A stretch of 64,000 bases of DNA from Glaciimonas sp. (GCA_012927625.1 JABBOV010000003.1:372001-436000); one strand, 5' to 3'. Counted from the stretch's first letter, positions 45,045 to 54,982 are shown. Numbers and translations are program-made. The notes: generated by a model from the sequence alone, not told the origin.

Positions 45045-46352
45045 ATGGCATCCATCACTCCCAAGCTGCAAGCCTACCGCGCCGGCATTCTGCATTTCAC
45101 CACCGACCCGGCTTTTGAAGCCGGTTCGCATCACTGGCATGCAGACGGTCTGTTGCTGGTTGCCGATGGACGCATCACCGCTGCTGGCGACTATGCCGCG
45201 CTGCATCCCGGCTTGGCGCCGGATACGGTTGTGATCGACTATCGCGGCAAGCTGATTGTGCCCGGCTTCATCGATACCCATTTGCATTACCCGCAGACCG
45301 ACATCATCGCTTCCCCCGCGCCCGGCTTGCTGCCGTGGCTGGAGCGCTATACCTTTCCAGCCGAGCGCCAGTTTTCCGACGCGGTGCATGCTGCGGATGT
45401 GGCTAGCTTTTTTCTCGACGAGCTGCTGCGCTGCGGCACTACCACTGCAATGGTGTATTGCACTGTGCATCCCGAATCGGTCGAGGCATTTTTCATCGAG
45501 AGCGAAAAGCGCAATTTGCGCATGGTAGCCGGCAAGGTGCTGATGGATCGCAACTGCCCTGAATTTCTGCGCGTTAGCGCCGAGAGCGGCGCCCGCGATA
45601 CGGAAGCGCTGATCAAAAAATGGCATAAACGCGGCCGCCAGTTGGTTGCGATCACGCCGCGTTTCGCACCGACTTCAAGCGATACCCAATTGCAGTTGGC
45701 CGGCGAACTGGCGCGCGCTTATCCCGATACGTATGTGCAAACCCACGTCGCCGAAAACGTCGATGAAGTAGCTTGGGTAAAGCAGCTATTTCCCGGCGCG
45801 CGCAGTTATCTGGATGTCTATGATCGGGTCGGCCTGCTGCGCCCACGGGCGATGTTCGGGCACTGCATCTGGCTCGATGACGCCGACTTCAGGCGCATGG
45901 CGGAAACCCAATCCGCGATTGCGGTGTGCGCCACTTCCAACCTGTTTCTCGGCAGCGGCTTGTTCGATTTCGCCCGTGCCGATGCCGCACACGCGCTGTT
46001 GTCGCTGGCTACCGATGTCGGCGGCGGCACTGCGTTCTCGATGCTGCAAACCATGAACGAATCCTTCAAGGTGGCGCGCATGGGTGGCACTAGCTTGTCG
46101 GCGCTGCGCATGTTTTATCTGGCAACGCTGGGCGCTGCGCGCAGCATGCAATTGGAAGGCATCATCGGCAACTTCGCAACAGGAGCCGAAGCCGACTTCA
46201 TCGTGCTCGACCCGCAGGCAACAGTGCTGCTGGCACGCCGCACCGCACGCACCGAAAGTTTGGAAGAATTGTTGTTTGCGTTCGCCTTGCTGGGCGACGA
46301 CCGCAGCGTTTTTGCTACGTACGCGGCGGGTCGCAAGGTGCATCAACGCTAA
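45045..46352 (+). CDS. guaD: Guanine deaminase
   Basis: 435 residues of the amidohydrolase superfamily. Metal and substrate residues: FIDTHLHYPQTDII, VQTHVAENVDEV, FGHCIWLDD and LATDVGGGTAFSMLQTMNES. It hydrolyses guanine to xanthine and ammonia, feeding xanthine dehydrogenase. Its natural neighbours (xdhAB, xdhC, nucleoside transporter) lie on the other side of the CRISPR island in the same orientation, which suggests that the island was inserted between xdhC and guaD. Confidence 0.95.
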   Translation: MASITPKLQAYRAGILHFTTDPAFEAGSHHWHADGLLLVADGRITAAGDYAALHPGLAPDTVVIDYRGKLIVPGFIDTHLHYPQTDIIASPAPGLLPWLERYTFPAERQFSDAVHAADVASFFLDELLRCGTTTAMVYCTVHPESVEAFFIESEKRNLRMVAGKVLMDRNCPEFLRVSAESGARDTEALIKKWHKRGRQLVAITPRFAPTSSDTQLQLAGELARAYPDTYVQTHVAENVDEVAWVKQLFPGARSYLDVYDRVGLLRPRAMFGHCIWLDDADFRRMAETQSAIAVCATSNLFLGSGLFDFARADAAHALLSLATDVGGGTAFSMLQTMNESFKVARMGGTSLSALRMFYLATLGAARSMQLEGIIGNFATGAEADFIVLDPQATVLLARRTARTESLEELLFAFALLGDDRSVFATYAAGRKVHQR

Positions 46353-46503
46353 GATTGAGATAGCGGCACAAATTCGGCAATAATAAAATACTGCTTATTG
46401 TATTTTTACATGCCGCTTTGAATCTATGCGGAAAAGCGCCTTTTTTATTACATACCCCCTTGTTTTATCAAGAAGCAAGATAATATTGGCCTGAAGCGAT
46501 GAC

Positions 46504-47712
46504 TTACTCGTGCCGCAACGCCTCGATCGGGTCCAGTTGCGCGGCGCGGCGGGCGGGAAAGTAGCCAAACACGACGCCAATCCCGGCCGAGAACAGGAAC
46601 GACAGAATGTTGATGGACGAGTTGAATACATAAGGCACCTGCATCAGTCGCGCCAGCCCGATCGAAGCGCCGGTAGCCAGCACGATACCGATCACGCCAC
46701 CGAGGGTGGACAGCACCACCGCCTCGATCAGGAATTGCAGCAGCACTTCACGCTCCAGCGCACCGATGGCCAGACGCAAGCCGATTTCCCGGGTGCGTTC
46801 GGTGACGCTGACCAGCATGATATTCATGATGCCAATGCCGCCCACCAGCAAGCTCACCGCGGCGACCGCACCGAGCAGCGTGGTCATCACTCTGGTGGTG
46901 CCGGACAGGGTTTCGGCAAGCTGCTTGGTGTCGAGTACATTGAAATTGTCGTCATCACCCTGGGCCAGTTTGCGCCGCTCGCGCAGCAACTGCGTCAGGC
47001 TCGACTTCAGGCGCGCGCTATCGGTGCCATCTTTCATCGAAACCAGTAGCGTGGCGACCCGCTGGTTGCCGGCAACCCGGCGCTGCAGCGTGTGCAGCGG
47101 CACCAGCACTACATCATCCTGATCGTTGCCCATAGCCGCCGGCCCTTTGGCCGCCAGCACACCCACCACTACGCAGGAAAATTGCTTGACGCGCAATTGC
47201 TCTCCCAGCGCGCTGCGGGTATCGAACAATTCACGCCGTATCGTCTCGCCGATGATGCATACGGCAGCACCCGCTTGCAACTCGCCCGGTTCGAACTGGC
47301 GACCGGCGGACAGCTTCCAGTTGCTGGTTTGAAACCAGGCATTGGTGCTGCCGGTGACGCTGGTGGTCCAGTTGCGGCCGTTGGCGACCACTGTCACGCT
47401 GGAGCGCCCTTCGGGAGCCACTGCCTGCACGCCGCCGATTTGGTTCGCAATCGCCACGGCGTCAGCTTCCTTGAACGACGGCGCGCCGCCGCTACCGCCG
47501 CCAAAACCCTGACGTTGTCCGGGGCGCACCATCAGCAAGTTGGTGCCCAGGCTGGAAATTTGATTTTGCACTTCCAAGGTGGCGCCGTTGCCCAACGTCA
47601 CCATGGTGACGACGGCGCTCACGCCAATCACGATGCCAAGCATGGTCAGGAAAGAACGCAGTAAGTTGCGGCGAATCGAGCGCAACGCAAGCAGCAAAGT
47701 ATTCAGCAGCAT
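46504..47712 (-). CDS. macB: MacB-type ABC transporter permease
   Basis: 402 residues. One N-terminal membrane helix (SFLTMLGIVIGVSAVVTMVT), a large periplasmic MacB core domain (residues about 45-270) and three C-terminal helices, with the hallmark GGIGIMNIMLVSVTERTREI, GLRLAIGA. In this system the ATPase is a separate gene just upstream (1-bp overlap, TAATG). With the adaptor and outer-membrane lipoprotein it should form a tripartite exporter driven mechanically by ATP. The exported substrate may be a peptide, siderophore or macrolide; it cannot be told. Confidence 0.92.
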   Translation of the reverse strand: MLLNTLLLALRSIRRNLLRSFLTMLGIVIGVSAVVTMVTLGNGATLEVQNQISSLGTNLLMVRPGQRQGFGGGSGGAPSFKEADAVAIANQIGGVQAVAPEGRSSVTVVANGRNWTTSVTGSTNAWFQTSNWKLSAGRQFEPGELQAGAAVCIIGETIRRELFDTRSALGEQLRVKQFSCVVVGVLAAKGPAAMGNDQDDVVLVPLHTLQRRVAGNQRVATLLVSMKDGTDSARLKSSLTQLLRERRKLAQGDDDNFNVLDTKQLAETLSGTTRVMTTLLGAVAAVSLLVGGIGIMNIMLVSVTERTREIGLRLAIGALEREVLLQFLIEAVVLSTLGGVIGIVLATGASIGLARLMQVPYVFNSSINILSFLFSAGIGVVFGYFPARRAAQLDPIEALRHE

Positions 47713-48506
47713 TACAGCGTCCCGGCTGCCGGCGTGGGCGGCAACACTATTGGCAAGTCGGCTCCGAGCGGATGCGGATTGCTGGCATCGCTGTCGAGCA
47801 GGCCATCGACAAAATGCACCATGCGTTTGGCATACATCGCCATATCGTGCTCGTGCGTGACCATCAATACGGTGATGCCGTGATCCAGATTAAGCCGCGA
47901 AAGCAGGTCCATGATTTCGCGACTACGCTGGGTGTCGAGGTTGCCGGTGGGCTCATCGGCCAGCAATACCGCGGGCTCGGTGACGATGGCACGGGCAATC
48001 GCGACGCGCTGTTGTTGCCCGCCCGACAGTTCAGCCGGGGTGTGATGCTCCCAGCCGGACAGTCCGACTGAAGCCAGCGCCTTGGTCGCCAGAACATGCC
48101 GCCTGGCGGCGCTTTCGCCACGATACAACAAAGGCAGTTCGACGTTTTCTTGCGCCGAGGTGCGTGCCAGCAGATTAAAACCCTGGAACACAAAGCCAAG
48201 GTAACGCCGACGCAGCTGCGCGCGCTGGTCGCGCGACAAATTTTCCACATGCATGCCGTGAAACAGGTAGGCGCCTGCGGTGGGCGTATCGAGGCAGCCG
48301 AGAATGTTCATCACAGTCGATTTTCCCGAGCCGCTGGGGCCCATGATGGCGACAAATTCGCCCGCTGCGATATCGATATCGACGCCTTTGAGCGCCATCA
48401 ATGCGGCCTGCCCTTTGCCATACATTTTGGTCACGCCGCGCAGGCGAATTAGCGGAGCCTGGGACCTGCCGTCGGTCTCCGCGCCGTGCTCCACTTCTAT
48501 CCTCAT
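47712..48506 (-). CDS. MacB/LolD-type ABC ATPase
   Basis: 264 residues. Walker [16 protein letters not shown], signature [15 protein letters not shown], Walker [15 protein letters not shown]-loop VTHEHDMA. The N-terminus carries extra residues before [13 protein letters not shown]; the C-terminus has a Pro-rich tail. It overlaps the adaptor gene by 4 bp and the permease by 1 bp, so all are made together. Confidence 0.93.
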   Translation of the reverse strand: MRIEVEHGAETDGRSQAPLIRLRGVTKMYGKGQAALMALKGVDIDIAAGEFVAIMGPSGSGKSTVMNILGCLDTPTAGAYLFHGMHVENLSRDQRAQLRRRYLGFVFQGFNLLARTSAQENVELPLLYRGESAARRHVLATKALASVGLSGWEHHTPAELSGGQQQRVAIARAIVTEPAVLLADEPTGNLDTQRSREIMDLLSRLNLDHGITVLMVTHEHDMAMYAKRMVHFVDGLLDSDASNPHPLGADLPIVLPPTPAAGTL

Positions 48507-49855
48507 TGCGCCGCCGTGCTCTGGTCGGTGATGACTTGCATGCCGGCCTGCAAATCTCCTGCGGTTACCTCGGTCATCCGGCCATCGCTAATACCGGGCG
48601 TCACGTCCACCGCGACCGCAGCGCCGTTGCGCAATACCCAAACCTGACGCACGGCAGCGGTGCTAGCGCTGCTGGCAGCCGATTTGCGCGGCGTGCGGGG
48701 GCGGCCACGCGGCATCATACTGGCCATGATGCCGCCTTGAGCGGCGGTGTCCGGCTTCTTGCCGGCCTGCGCTGGAGTTTGGGTCGGCGTTGACGTTGAA
48801 TTTGCCGTTGGCGTAAACCGCAGCGCGCTGTTCGGCACCAGCAGCACATCGTGGCGCTCAATGGCAGTGATGGTAGCGGTTGCCGTCATGCCGGGACGCA
48901 GGCTCAGGTCGACATTATCGACGTCCAGATAGGTGATGTAAGTGACCACGTTTTCGGTAATGGTCGAACCGAACGCTACTCGCGTGATGATTGCCGGGTA
49001 CTTGCGATTGGCATAGGCGCTGACGGTAAAGAGGGCTTTTTGGCCAACCTTGACCGAGCCGACATCGGCTTCATCGACATTCACCTGCAGCCGCATCAAG
49101 CTCAAGTCTTCAGCAATGGTAAACAGCGTTACCGCCTGCAAGGACGCCGCTACCGCGTTGCCGGGGTCGACCGTGCGGGTCAGGATCACGCCGTCGATAG
49201 GCGACCGAATCGATGCTTTCGACAGATTGGTCTCGTCGGTTGACAAGGTGGCTTTGGCGCTGATGACGTTGGCGTTGGCGCTTAATGCATTGGCTTGCGC
49301 CCGCGCTAGCGTGGCGCGGCCAGTGTCGAGCTCGGCCCTGGAAGGCACTTTGCCGCCGGACAAGCGCGAGACTTCTTCCAGCCGCGCCAGATTGCCCTGC
49401 GACTCCTTGACGGTAGCCACCGCTTGCGCCACGGCTGCATTTGCGGCAGCCAGCGCAGCGCGTGAACGCACGACCTGATCGCTCAACTTGGCGGTATCGA
49501 GTTCGACCAAAACCTGTCCTTTCTTGACCCGATCATTTACATCCACCAGCACCCGCAACACGGTACCGGACAGTTCGCTGCCGATACTGACCGAGCGCGT
49601 CGGCTGCAACGTGCCATTGGCAATGACGCTAAGGGTAAGGTTGCCGCGTGCCACCGCTTCGGCCGTAAAGCGCGGTGCGGCATTGGCTTTTTGCTGCGCT
49701 TGCCAGAAATAAGCACCGATAGCAGCCAGGATCAAAAGCGCAACAACGATCCAAAGCATCGGGCGACGCCACCAGCGGCGCGCAGCCGGGTCGGTCAGCA
49801 ATGCCAGGGCATCGGTGTCCGGTGTCGTTTCGTTTGAAGCAGATGCTGTATTCAT
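48503..49855 (-). CDS. MacA/HlyD-type periplasmic adaptor
   Basis: 450 residues. A single N-terminal membrane anchor (LWIVVALLILAAIGAYFW) precedes the barrel-sandwich half (LTLSVIANGTLQPTRSVSIG, DVNDRVKKGQVLVELD), a long alpha-helical hairpin (residues about 135-215) and the mirrored half (IRSPIDGVILTRTVDPGNAV). A Thr/Pro/Gln-rich insert (TSTPTQTPAQAGKKPD) interrupts the C-terminal part. It joins the MacB pair to the outer-membrane protein; it overlaps both neighbours by 4 bp. Confidence 0.92.
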   Translation of the reverse strand: MNTASASNETTPDTDALALLTDPAARRWWRRPMLWIVVALLILAAIGAYFWQAQQKANAAPRFTAEAVARGNLTLSVIANGTLQPTRSVSIGSELSGTVLRVLVDVNDRVKKGQVLVELDTAKLSDQVVRSRAALAAANAAVAQAVATVKESQGNLARLEEVSRLSGGKVPSRAELDTGRATLARAQANALSANANVISAKATLSTDETNLSKASIRSPIDGVILTRTVDPGNAVAASLQAVTLFTIAEDLSLMRLQVNVDEADVGSVKVGQKALFTVSAYANRKYPAIITRVAFGSTITENVVTYITYLDVDNVDLSLRPGMTATATITAIERHDVLLVPNSALRFTPTANSTSTPTQTPAQAGKKPDTAAQGGIMASMMPRGRPRTPRKSAASSASTAAVRQVWVLRNGAAVAVDVTPGISDGRMTEVTAGDLQAGMQVITDQSTAAQ

Positions 49856-51315
49856 GAGTTTGAAGGTTGAGTGATGTTGGCACTACCGGGCTGGGCTGGC
49901 GACATTGCAGAATCGCGCTCCGGCTGCCAGCCGCCGCCCAATGCCTTGTATAAGCGCACATGGTCGGCGCTGAGGTCGGTGCTGGTAATTGCCACCGCAT
50001 CTTGGGTGCTAAACAGGGAACGCTGCGTCTCCAGCACAGTCTGAAAATCGATCAGACCGCTGGCGTAGCGCTGGCGCGCAATCAGTGCCGCGTTGGCCGC
50101 CGCATCGGTGGCGTCGCGCAAGTGCAGCAGACGTTCGCGGTCACCGCCCAGCGCGACCAGCGCATCTTCCACATCCTTTAATGCAGTCAATACCGTGGCT
50201 TGATAAGACAGCCGCGCCTGTTCCAGCGCAGCTTGCTGCGCACGTACCTGGGCCTGAGCTGCGCCGGCATCGAACAGCGGCCCCGATACACTGCCCAGCA
50301 ATGCGCTGGCCAGCACACCGCTGCCAGTGAGCGTGCCCAGCGTCAAGGCGCGCAGCCCCAGCGAACCGCTGAGATTAAAGCTCGGATAGCGCGCAGCATC
50401 GGCCTGCCCGACCCGCGCCAAAGCGGCGCTGACCTGGTGTTCGGCGGCGCGCACATCCGGCCGCTGGCGCAAAGTCTCGGTCGGCATGCTAAGGGCTAAA
50501 TCATCTTGCGCTTGCGGCACCGGGAGGACCGCTGCAAGTTGCACGCGCAACGTATCCGGTGTCTGGCCGCAGAGCACTGCCAGACTATGCTGGATCTGCG
50601 CCACACTGGTTTCCAGCGTAGGAATCTGGGCTCGCGTCTGTTCGCTGGCGGCGCGCGCCTGCTCGCCTTCGAGCGACGTCAGCAAACCAGCCTGAACCCG
50701 CCAATCGGTAATCTGTAAAGTTTCCAGCTGACTTGCCAGATTGCTGCGCGCAATCATCAACCGGGTCTGCGCGCCGCGATACTGGATGTAACTGACGGCC
50801 GTTTCGGCCGCGATGGAAACCTGAACGGCGGCCAGGCTGGCAGCGCTGGCTTGCGCGCTGGCCTCGCCTGCCTGCAGTGCGCTGCGCTTGCCGCCAAACA
50901 CGTCGGGCTCCCAACTGGCGTCAAATCCGGTATTAAAAGCATTGCTGGCGCTGATGTCGCCTGACTTGCTGCGTCCCGCAGAGGCCGAACCGGTAACCTT
51001 GGGCATTAAGCCGGCGGCGGCAACATCGCGCAACGCACGCGCCTGCGCCAAAGCCGCCTGCGCGCTGTTGACGCTGGTATTGGCGCGCAACGCCTGCGTT
51101 ATCAATGCATCTAGCAAGGGATCGTCAAAACGTTGCCACCACCGCGCCAGGACGGCGTTGCGGCTGTCTGCACTAATACTGCCGGCTGCAACGGCAGACG
51201 ACCATGTTGCCGGCACCGCAATGTTTGGCAACAAGGGCGACTGTGGCGATAGCGACGCGCAAGCTGTTAGCGTTAGCGGCAGCACCATCGTCCATAAACC
51301 GAGTTTTTTCAGCAT
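49852..51315 (-). CDS. NodT-family outer-membrane efflux lipoprotein (TolC-like)
   Basis: 487 residues from ATG 51315 (MLKKLGLWTMVLPLTLTAC), which opens on a lipoprotein signal with lipobox LTAC; the frame from 51420 would add 35 residues. Two OEP repeats with the coiled-coil stretches NSAQAALAQARALRDVAAAG and ALEQARLSYQATVLTALKDV, and RQRYASGLIDFQTVLETQRS near the end. It forms the outer-membrane tunnel of the tripartite system and is the first gene of the four-gene operon. Confidence 0.93.
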   Translation of the reverse strand: MLKKLGLWTMVLPLTLTACASLSPQSPLLPNIAVPATWSSAVAAGSISADSRNAVLARWWQRFDDPLLDALITQALRANTSVNSAQAALAQARALRDVAAAGLMPKVTGSASAGRSKSGDISASNAFNTGFDASWEPDVFGGKRSALQAGEASAQASAASLAAVQVSIAAETAVSYIQYRGAQTRLMIARSNLASQLETLQITDWRVQAGLLTSLEGEQARAASEQTRAQIPTLETSVAQIQHSLAVLCGQTPDTLRVQLAAVLPVPQAQDDLALSMPTETLRQRPDVRAAEHQVSAALARVGQADAARYPSFNLSGSLGLRALTLGTLTGSGVLASALLGSVSGPLFDAGAAQAQVRAQQAALEQARLSYQATVLTALKDVEDALVALGGDRERLLHLRDATDAAANAALIARQRYASGLIDFQTVLETQRSLFSTQDAVAITSTDLSADHVRLYKALGGGWQPERDSAMSPAQPGSANITQPSNS

Positions 51316-51343
51316 GCAATATTTTCTGGAAAATCTAGCTACA

Positions 51344-51901
51344 TCAGGTGCGAAATGGCAACATCCTCTTGAGCGTGTTATCCCCCACCCAATAATGGTG
51401 GAACAGACCAGCGGCAGCATGCAAGCCGATCAGGAAGTAACCCACAGTGGCGATTGTTTCATGTATATCTTTTATTTGTGTGGCGTTGGCCTTGTTTTTA
51501 GCAATCAACGCCGGCAACTCCAGCCCGAAGAATGGAATCGGCTTGCCGGCTGCGCTCAAAATAAGCCAGCCCAGCAGCGGCATGACTATCATCAGCAAGT
51601 ACAGCGCCACATGCATCCAAAAGGAAAACCGTGCCTGCCATTTCGGCAAAGTGGGCTTGATGGCCGGAGTGGCTGTTAGCAAACGTGCCGCAAGACGGAT
51701 AAATACCAAGCCGAAAACCGACAACCCAAGCATGTAATGCCATGTTTTTATCCCGTTGTAGAGCGTACTATCCTCGGGAAAAATGTCGCGTAGGTCCATG
51801 CAGGCATACACGGCGATGAGCAACAACAGCATCAACCAATGCAGCCCAATCGACAGCACGCCATATCTGTCGGTATTAATTTCGTTTGTGTTTGTGATCA
51901 C
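51344..51901 (-). CDS. Cytochrome b561 family protein
   Basis: 185 residues with four membrane helices. Haem-ligand histidines are visible in SIGLHWLMLLLL, IKTWHYMLGLSV, FWMHVALYLLM and YFLIGLHAAAGLFHHYWV. Bacterial b561 proteins pass electrons between quinone and periplasmic acceptors. It lies just upstream of the efflux operon (28 bp before the NodT start) on the same strand and may share its transcript. Confidence 0.92.
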   Translation of the reverse strand: MITNTNEINTDRYGVLSIGLHWLMLLLLIAVYACMDLRDIFPEDSTLYNGIKTWHYMLGLSVFGLVFIRLAARLLTATPAIKPTLPKWQARFSFWMHVALYLLMIVMPLLGWLILSAAGKPIPFFGLELPALIAKNKANATQIKDIHETIATVGYFLIGLHAAAGLFHHYWVGDNTLKRMLPFRT

Positions 51902-52218
51902 AATAATTTCCTCATCAAATTGTGCCGGAAGTCGGCTAAAACGGAGTCATCATGGGGTACTGGAAGGGAAGTCGCTTATCCGACATCAACATCAAAAATC
52001 GAACCGTTGCTAACCCGGCAGGCACCTGGAAGCACTAGCGCATTCTAGTGATTCTCCAGCAGTGGCCGCGGCGCTTTTACAAAACAATACAATTTGTTGT
52101 GCTTTCTGGAACGGCCGGCAGCAACAATAATTTCACAAACAGGGGCATGTATTATGAGTATATCCACATATATAATACGGATATAGTGCCATTTTTCGGC
52201 ATACTCCCAGTAAATGCA
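51902..52218. other. Intergenic stretch, no gene seen
   Basis: Between the cytochrome b561 gene and the DUF423 gene. AT-rich in 52100-52200, which may hold regulatory DNA. No frame here has a plausible start and recognisable sequence. Confidence 0.4.
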
Positions 52219-52590
52219 TTACCCGCGCAAAGCCGCCCAAGCCACCATCGCCCACGCCAGAAGAAACGCAACGCCGCCGATCGGCGTGATCGCGCCCAGC
52301 ATGCGCACGCCGCTGATTGCCAATGCGTACAAACTGCCACTGAACACCACGATTCCCGCCAACATCGCGACCCCGGCCCAAGCCAGCAGCGCCGAATTAA
52401 AACGCGGCATCAGCAAGGCAATGACGAACAAGCCGAGCGCATGCACCATTTGATACGTAACGGCGGTGTGCCATACCGCCAGCATGTCGCTGCTCAGGAT
52501 ATTTTTCAGCCCATGCGCACCGAAAGCGCCGGCAGCAACCGCGATCAACATATTGATAGCAGCGACGATGACAAGTATTCGTTCATTCAT
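52219..52590 (-). CDS. DUF423 (YgdD-like) membrane protein
   Basis: 123 residues from ATG 52590 (MNERILVIVAAINMLIAVAA), with GGAA upstream; the longer frame from 52698 adds an unlikely Cys-rich lead. Four membrane segments and the motif GAFGAHGLKNILSSDMLAVW followed by HTAVTYQMVHALGLF are diagnostic of DUF423. Function unknown. Confidence 0.9.
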   Translation of the reverse strand: MNERILVIVAAINMLIAVAAGAFGAHGLKNILSSDMLAVWHTAVTYQMVHALGLFVIALLMPRFNSALLAWAGVAMLAGIVVFSGSLYALAISGVRMLGAITPIGGVAFLLAWAMVAWAALRG

Positions 52591-52797
52591 GTTGATTCCA
52601 AGTGAAAAAAATAAGCGCTTCGATGGGCATGTTTGGCAACCGCAATGGATAGCTGTTCCGACTGCTTTCGGTAGCATATAGTATTGGTGCCGCAGCACAT
52701 TGAGAGCCAGCCGCAGCTACGGTCGGCATATCGACCGCATGCAAAACTTGCGACAAGGCTGATGCGGCGAGATTCCACAACCGAGGCCGTCCACAGG

Positions 52798-52968
52798 TTA
52801 CTTGCCACTTCCCTGGTTGGCAATATCAGTATTTTTCTGAGCGAGCTCTAGCTCTTTAGCCTGGACTTCTTGCCACTGCGCTTCCGTCAGACCATGACTG
52901 CCATCGCAGTAATCGCGACGGCCACAACCGCATCGACCGATATCTTCTGAATTTGTCCGAACGCGCAT
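52798..52968 (-). CDS. Small CDGSH-motif protein (putative Fe-S)
   Basis: 56 residues: MRVRTNSEDIGRCGCGRRDY, then CDGSHGLTEAQWQEVQAKEL and a Gln/Lys-rich tail. GGAG lies eight bases before ATG 52968. CGCGRRDYCDGSH resembles the CDGSH 2Fe-2S ligand set (C-x-C ... C-D-G-S-H), but the spacing between the second and third Cys is 5 residues instead of the usual 8. It may be a minimal variant or may bind zinc. Not in the usual gene-length range, hence easy to miss. Confidence 0.65.
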   Translation of the reverse strand: MRVRTNSEDIGRCGCGRRDYCDGSHGLTEAQWQEVQAKELELAQKNTDIANQGSGK

Positions 52969-53477
52969 TTGATATCTCCATGGAAAAGTCCATGATTATG
53001 TCGCAACCTAAGCTTTCAGGCATGACGGCGCTGGCGCAAGGCGATAGCATCGTCCCGATCCCCGACGCCAAGCGACGCAGCACTCTGGCAGAAAATGTGC
53101 AAGCGGTCGGCCTGAAACTGAGGCCAGATCCAAACTTGCATTGTCACGCTTTGTGAACATCGACAGGCCGGTATCGACCCAAACCTGATGGTCATGCTTC
53201 GTAAAACCGGACGGTCAGTGCAGCCCCCCGACGCATTTGTACGCCTATGTGCGACCATTAGCATCATTCTTTTACGCAGCCCTCAGTAGCCGCTGGGCTA
53301 AAAGAACAGGAAATATTGATAACGCTTTTTACCAATAGTAAATTGGCAATTGTCAGTGCCGGGCTAACAAGGTACCGAATGACGCTGTTTGGGATTTTTC
53401 CAATGCGCGCCCGGCGCGGGCGCATTGGCAATAATGGCTCACCAATAAATTATAATCATACGTTTGGGCCCAATTTA
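52969..53477. other. Intergenic stretch with a decayed aldo-keto reductase fragment
   Basis: Apart from the fragment at 53028-53132 no gene is seen. The frame leading into clcA from 53316 lacks a ribosome site and its extra 54 residues do not resemble the family. Confidence 0.45.
53028..53132 (+). pseudogene. Fragment of an aldo-keto reductase C-terminus
   Basis: ALAQGDSIVPIPDAKRRSTL, AENVQAVGLKLRPD matches the C-terminal stretch of the intact enzyme at 59849-60850 ([33 protein letters not shown]). Only about 35 residues remain, with no catalytic part. It is a relic of a lost paralogue. Confidence 0.8.
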
Positions 53478-54812
53478 ATGCATCCGTCTCTCAGTTTTTC
53501 CGGCCAGACACAACGCCAATTGCGTCGAGCCTGGCGCAAATACGGCATCTTGTGGCTGGGTGCGGTCATGGTGGGATTGGTCGCGGTGCTATATGCGTGG
53601 CTGATCGATTTTGGCTTTGAAGTATTTCGATCAATGCAACAATCGCATTTCTGGTTGCCGATATTCATTACACCCGCCGTCGGTGCCCTGTGCGTGTGGA
53701 TTACCCTTCGTTTTTTCCCCGGCTCCGAGGGTAGTGGTATTCCGCAGGTCATCGCGGCGCTGGAAGAAGATACCACCGCGCGTGGTCACTCTTTATTATC
53801 ACTCAGGGTATTGGTCGGCAAGATCGCCATTTCCTTCATGTCCATCATCGGCGGTTTTACCATTGGACGCGAAGGTCCGACAGTCCAAGTCGGAGCGGTG
53901 TTAATGTTCAATTTAAGACGTCTGTACCCGCGCTCCAGCGCGGCGCTGGAGCGGCGTCTTATTTTGGCTGGGGCAGCGGCCGGCCTGTCGGCGGCATTTA
54001 ATACACCGCTGGCAGGAATCGTGTTTGCAATTGAGGAGTTGACCCGCAGTTTCGAGCATCGCGCCAGCGGCGTGGTGATTACCGTGATCATTTTTGCCGG
54101 CGCGGTGGCGCTTGGGTTGAACGGCAACTATACCTATTTCGGCACCATCCACATTGAAGGCGCACTGAGCAATGTGATCGTGCTGGCGGTAGTGGCGACC
54201 GGGGTCGTGACAGGTATTGCCGGCGGCCTGTTTTGCTGGCTGTTGCTCAATACCGCACGCTGGATGCCGGTCTGGGTGCAGCATTTGCGCAGCACCCGTC
54301 CGGTCGCGTTTGGCGCCCTGTGCGGATTGCTGGTGGCGCTGACCGGCATCATCGCTGCCGGCGCCACTTTCGGCAGCGGCTATGTCGAGGCCAAAGGCAT
54401 GCTGGAAGGGCGGGCGCAATTGTCGGCGTTTTATCCATTTCTGAAAATGGTATCAATGGTTGGTTCGTATTTGCCCGGCATCCCGGGCGGGATTTTTGCA
54501 CCGTCACTGTCAATTGGAGCCGGCTTCGGCAATCTATTGCATCTGCTGTTCAGCCACACCTCGCTGCCGATGCTGATTGCGCTGGCAATGGTCGGATATC
54601 TGGCTGCGGTCACGCAATCGCCGATTACCGCCTTCGTAATCGTGATGGAAATGATAGATGGCCATGCGCTGGTGATCTCGCTGATGGCCACCGCATTGAT
54701 CGCCAGTCGCGTTTCGCGGCTATTCGCGCCGCCGTTGTATAACGCGCTGTCGGAGCGCTATCGACTTGCCAGTGCAAGTACCGCAAATTTAGTGGAAAGA
54801 AAAGAAAGCTAA
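53478..54812 (+). CDS. clcA: CLC-type chloride/proton antiporter
   Basis: 444 residues from ATG 53478 (MHPSLSFSGQTQRQLRRAWR). All ion-path motifs are present: GSEGSGIPQ, GGFTIGREGPTVQVGA with the gating Glu, the inner Glu pair in VFAIEELTRSF, and PGGIFAPSLSIGAG. Exchange of 2 Cl- for H+ is therefore likely. There are no CBS domains. Such proteins support extreme acid response or charge balance. Confidence 0.93.
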   Translation: MHPSLSFSGQTQRQLRRAWRKYGILWLGAVMVGLVAVLYAWLIDFGFEVFRSMQQSHFWLPIFITPAVGALCVWITLRFFPGSEGSGIPQVIAALEEDTTARGHSLLSLRVLVGKIAISFMSIIGGFTIGREGPTVQVGAVLMFNLRRLYPRSSAALERRLILAGAAAGLSAAFNTPLAGIVFAIEELTRSFEHRASGVVITVIIFAGAVALGLNGNYTYFGTIHIEGALSNVIVLAVVATGVVTGIAGGLFCWLLLNTARWMPVWVQHLRSTRPVAFGALCGLLVALTGIIAAGATFGSGYVEAKGMLEGRAQLSAFYPFLKMVSMVGSYLPGIPGGIFAPSLSIGAGFGNLLHLLFSHTSLPMLIALAMVGYLAAVTQSPITAFVIVMEMIDGHALVISLMATALIASRVSRLFAPPLYNALSERYRLASASTANLVERKES

Positions 54813-54819
54813 TCGCGCG

Positions 54820-54903
54820 ATGGCTATTCACGTCTTGGCGTGGCTCGTGACGCTGATTATTCTCGTGTTTTTCATTGATAGTCGCCAGGCGTTGGCGAGC
54901 TAG
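54820..54903 (+). CDS. Possible 27-residue membrane peptide
   Basis: ATG 54820 starts MAIHVLAWLVTLIILVFFID and ends after SRQALAS. A single hydrophobic helix with a short polar tail could be a small membrane protein. There is no clear ribosome site and no comparison is possible, so it may be chance. Confidence 0.25.
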   Translation: MAIHVLAWLVTLIILVFFIDSRQALAS

Positions 54904-54982
54904 CGGCAAGGGTAAAGCAGCGTCTAACAAGGAAGGCGCTCCACCGGACGGCTCCTTCGCCGCGCTGCAAAACAGCGACCAG

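Noticed and set aside
44781-45626. 281-residue minus-strand frame over mazE and guaD
   Set aside because: It is the shadow of guaD; its composition is His/Gln/Arg-rich, as expected for an antisense frame.
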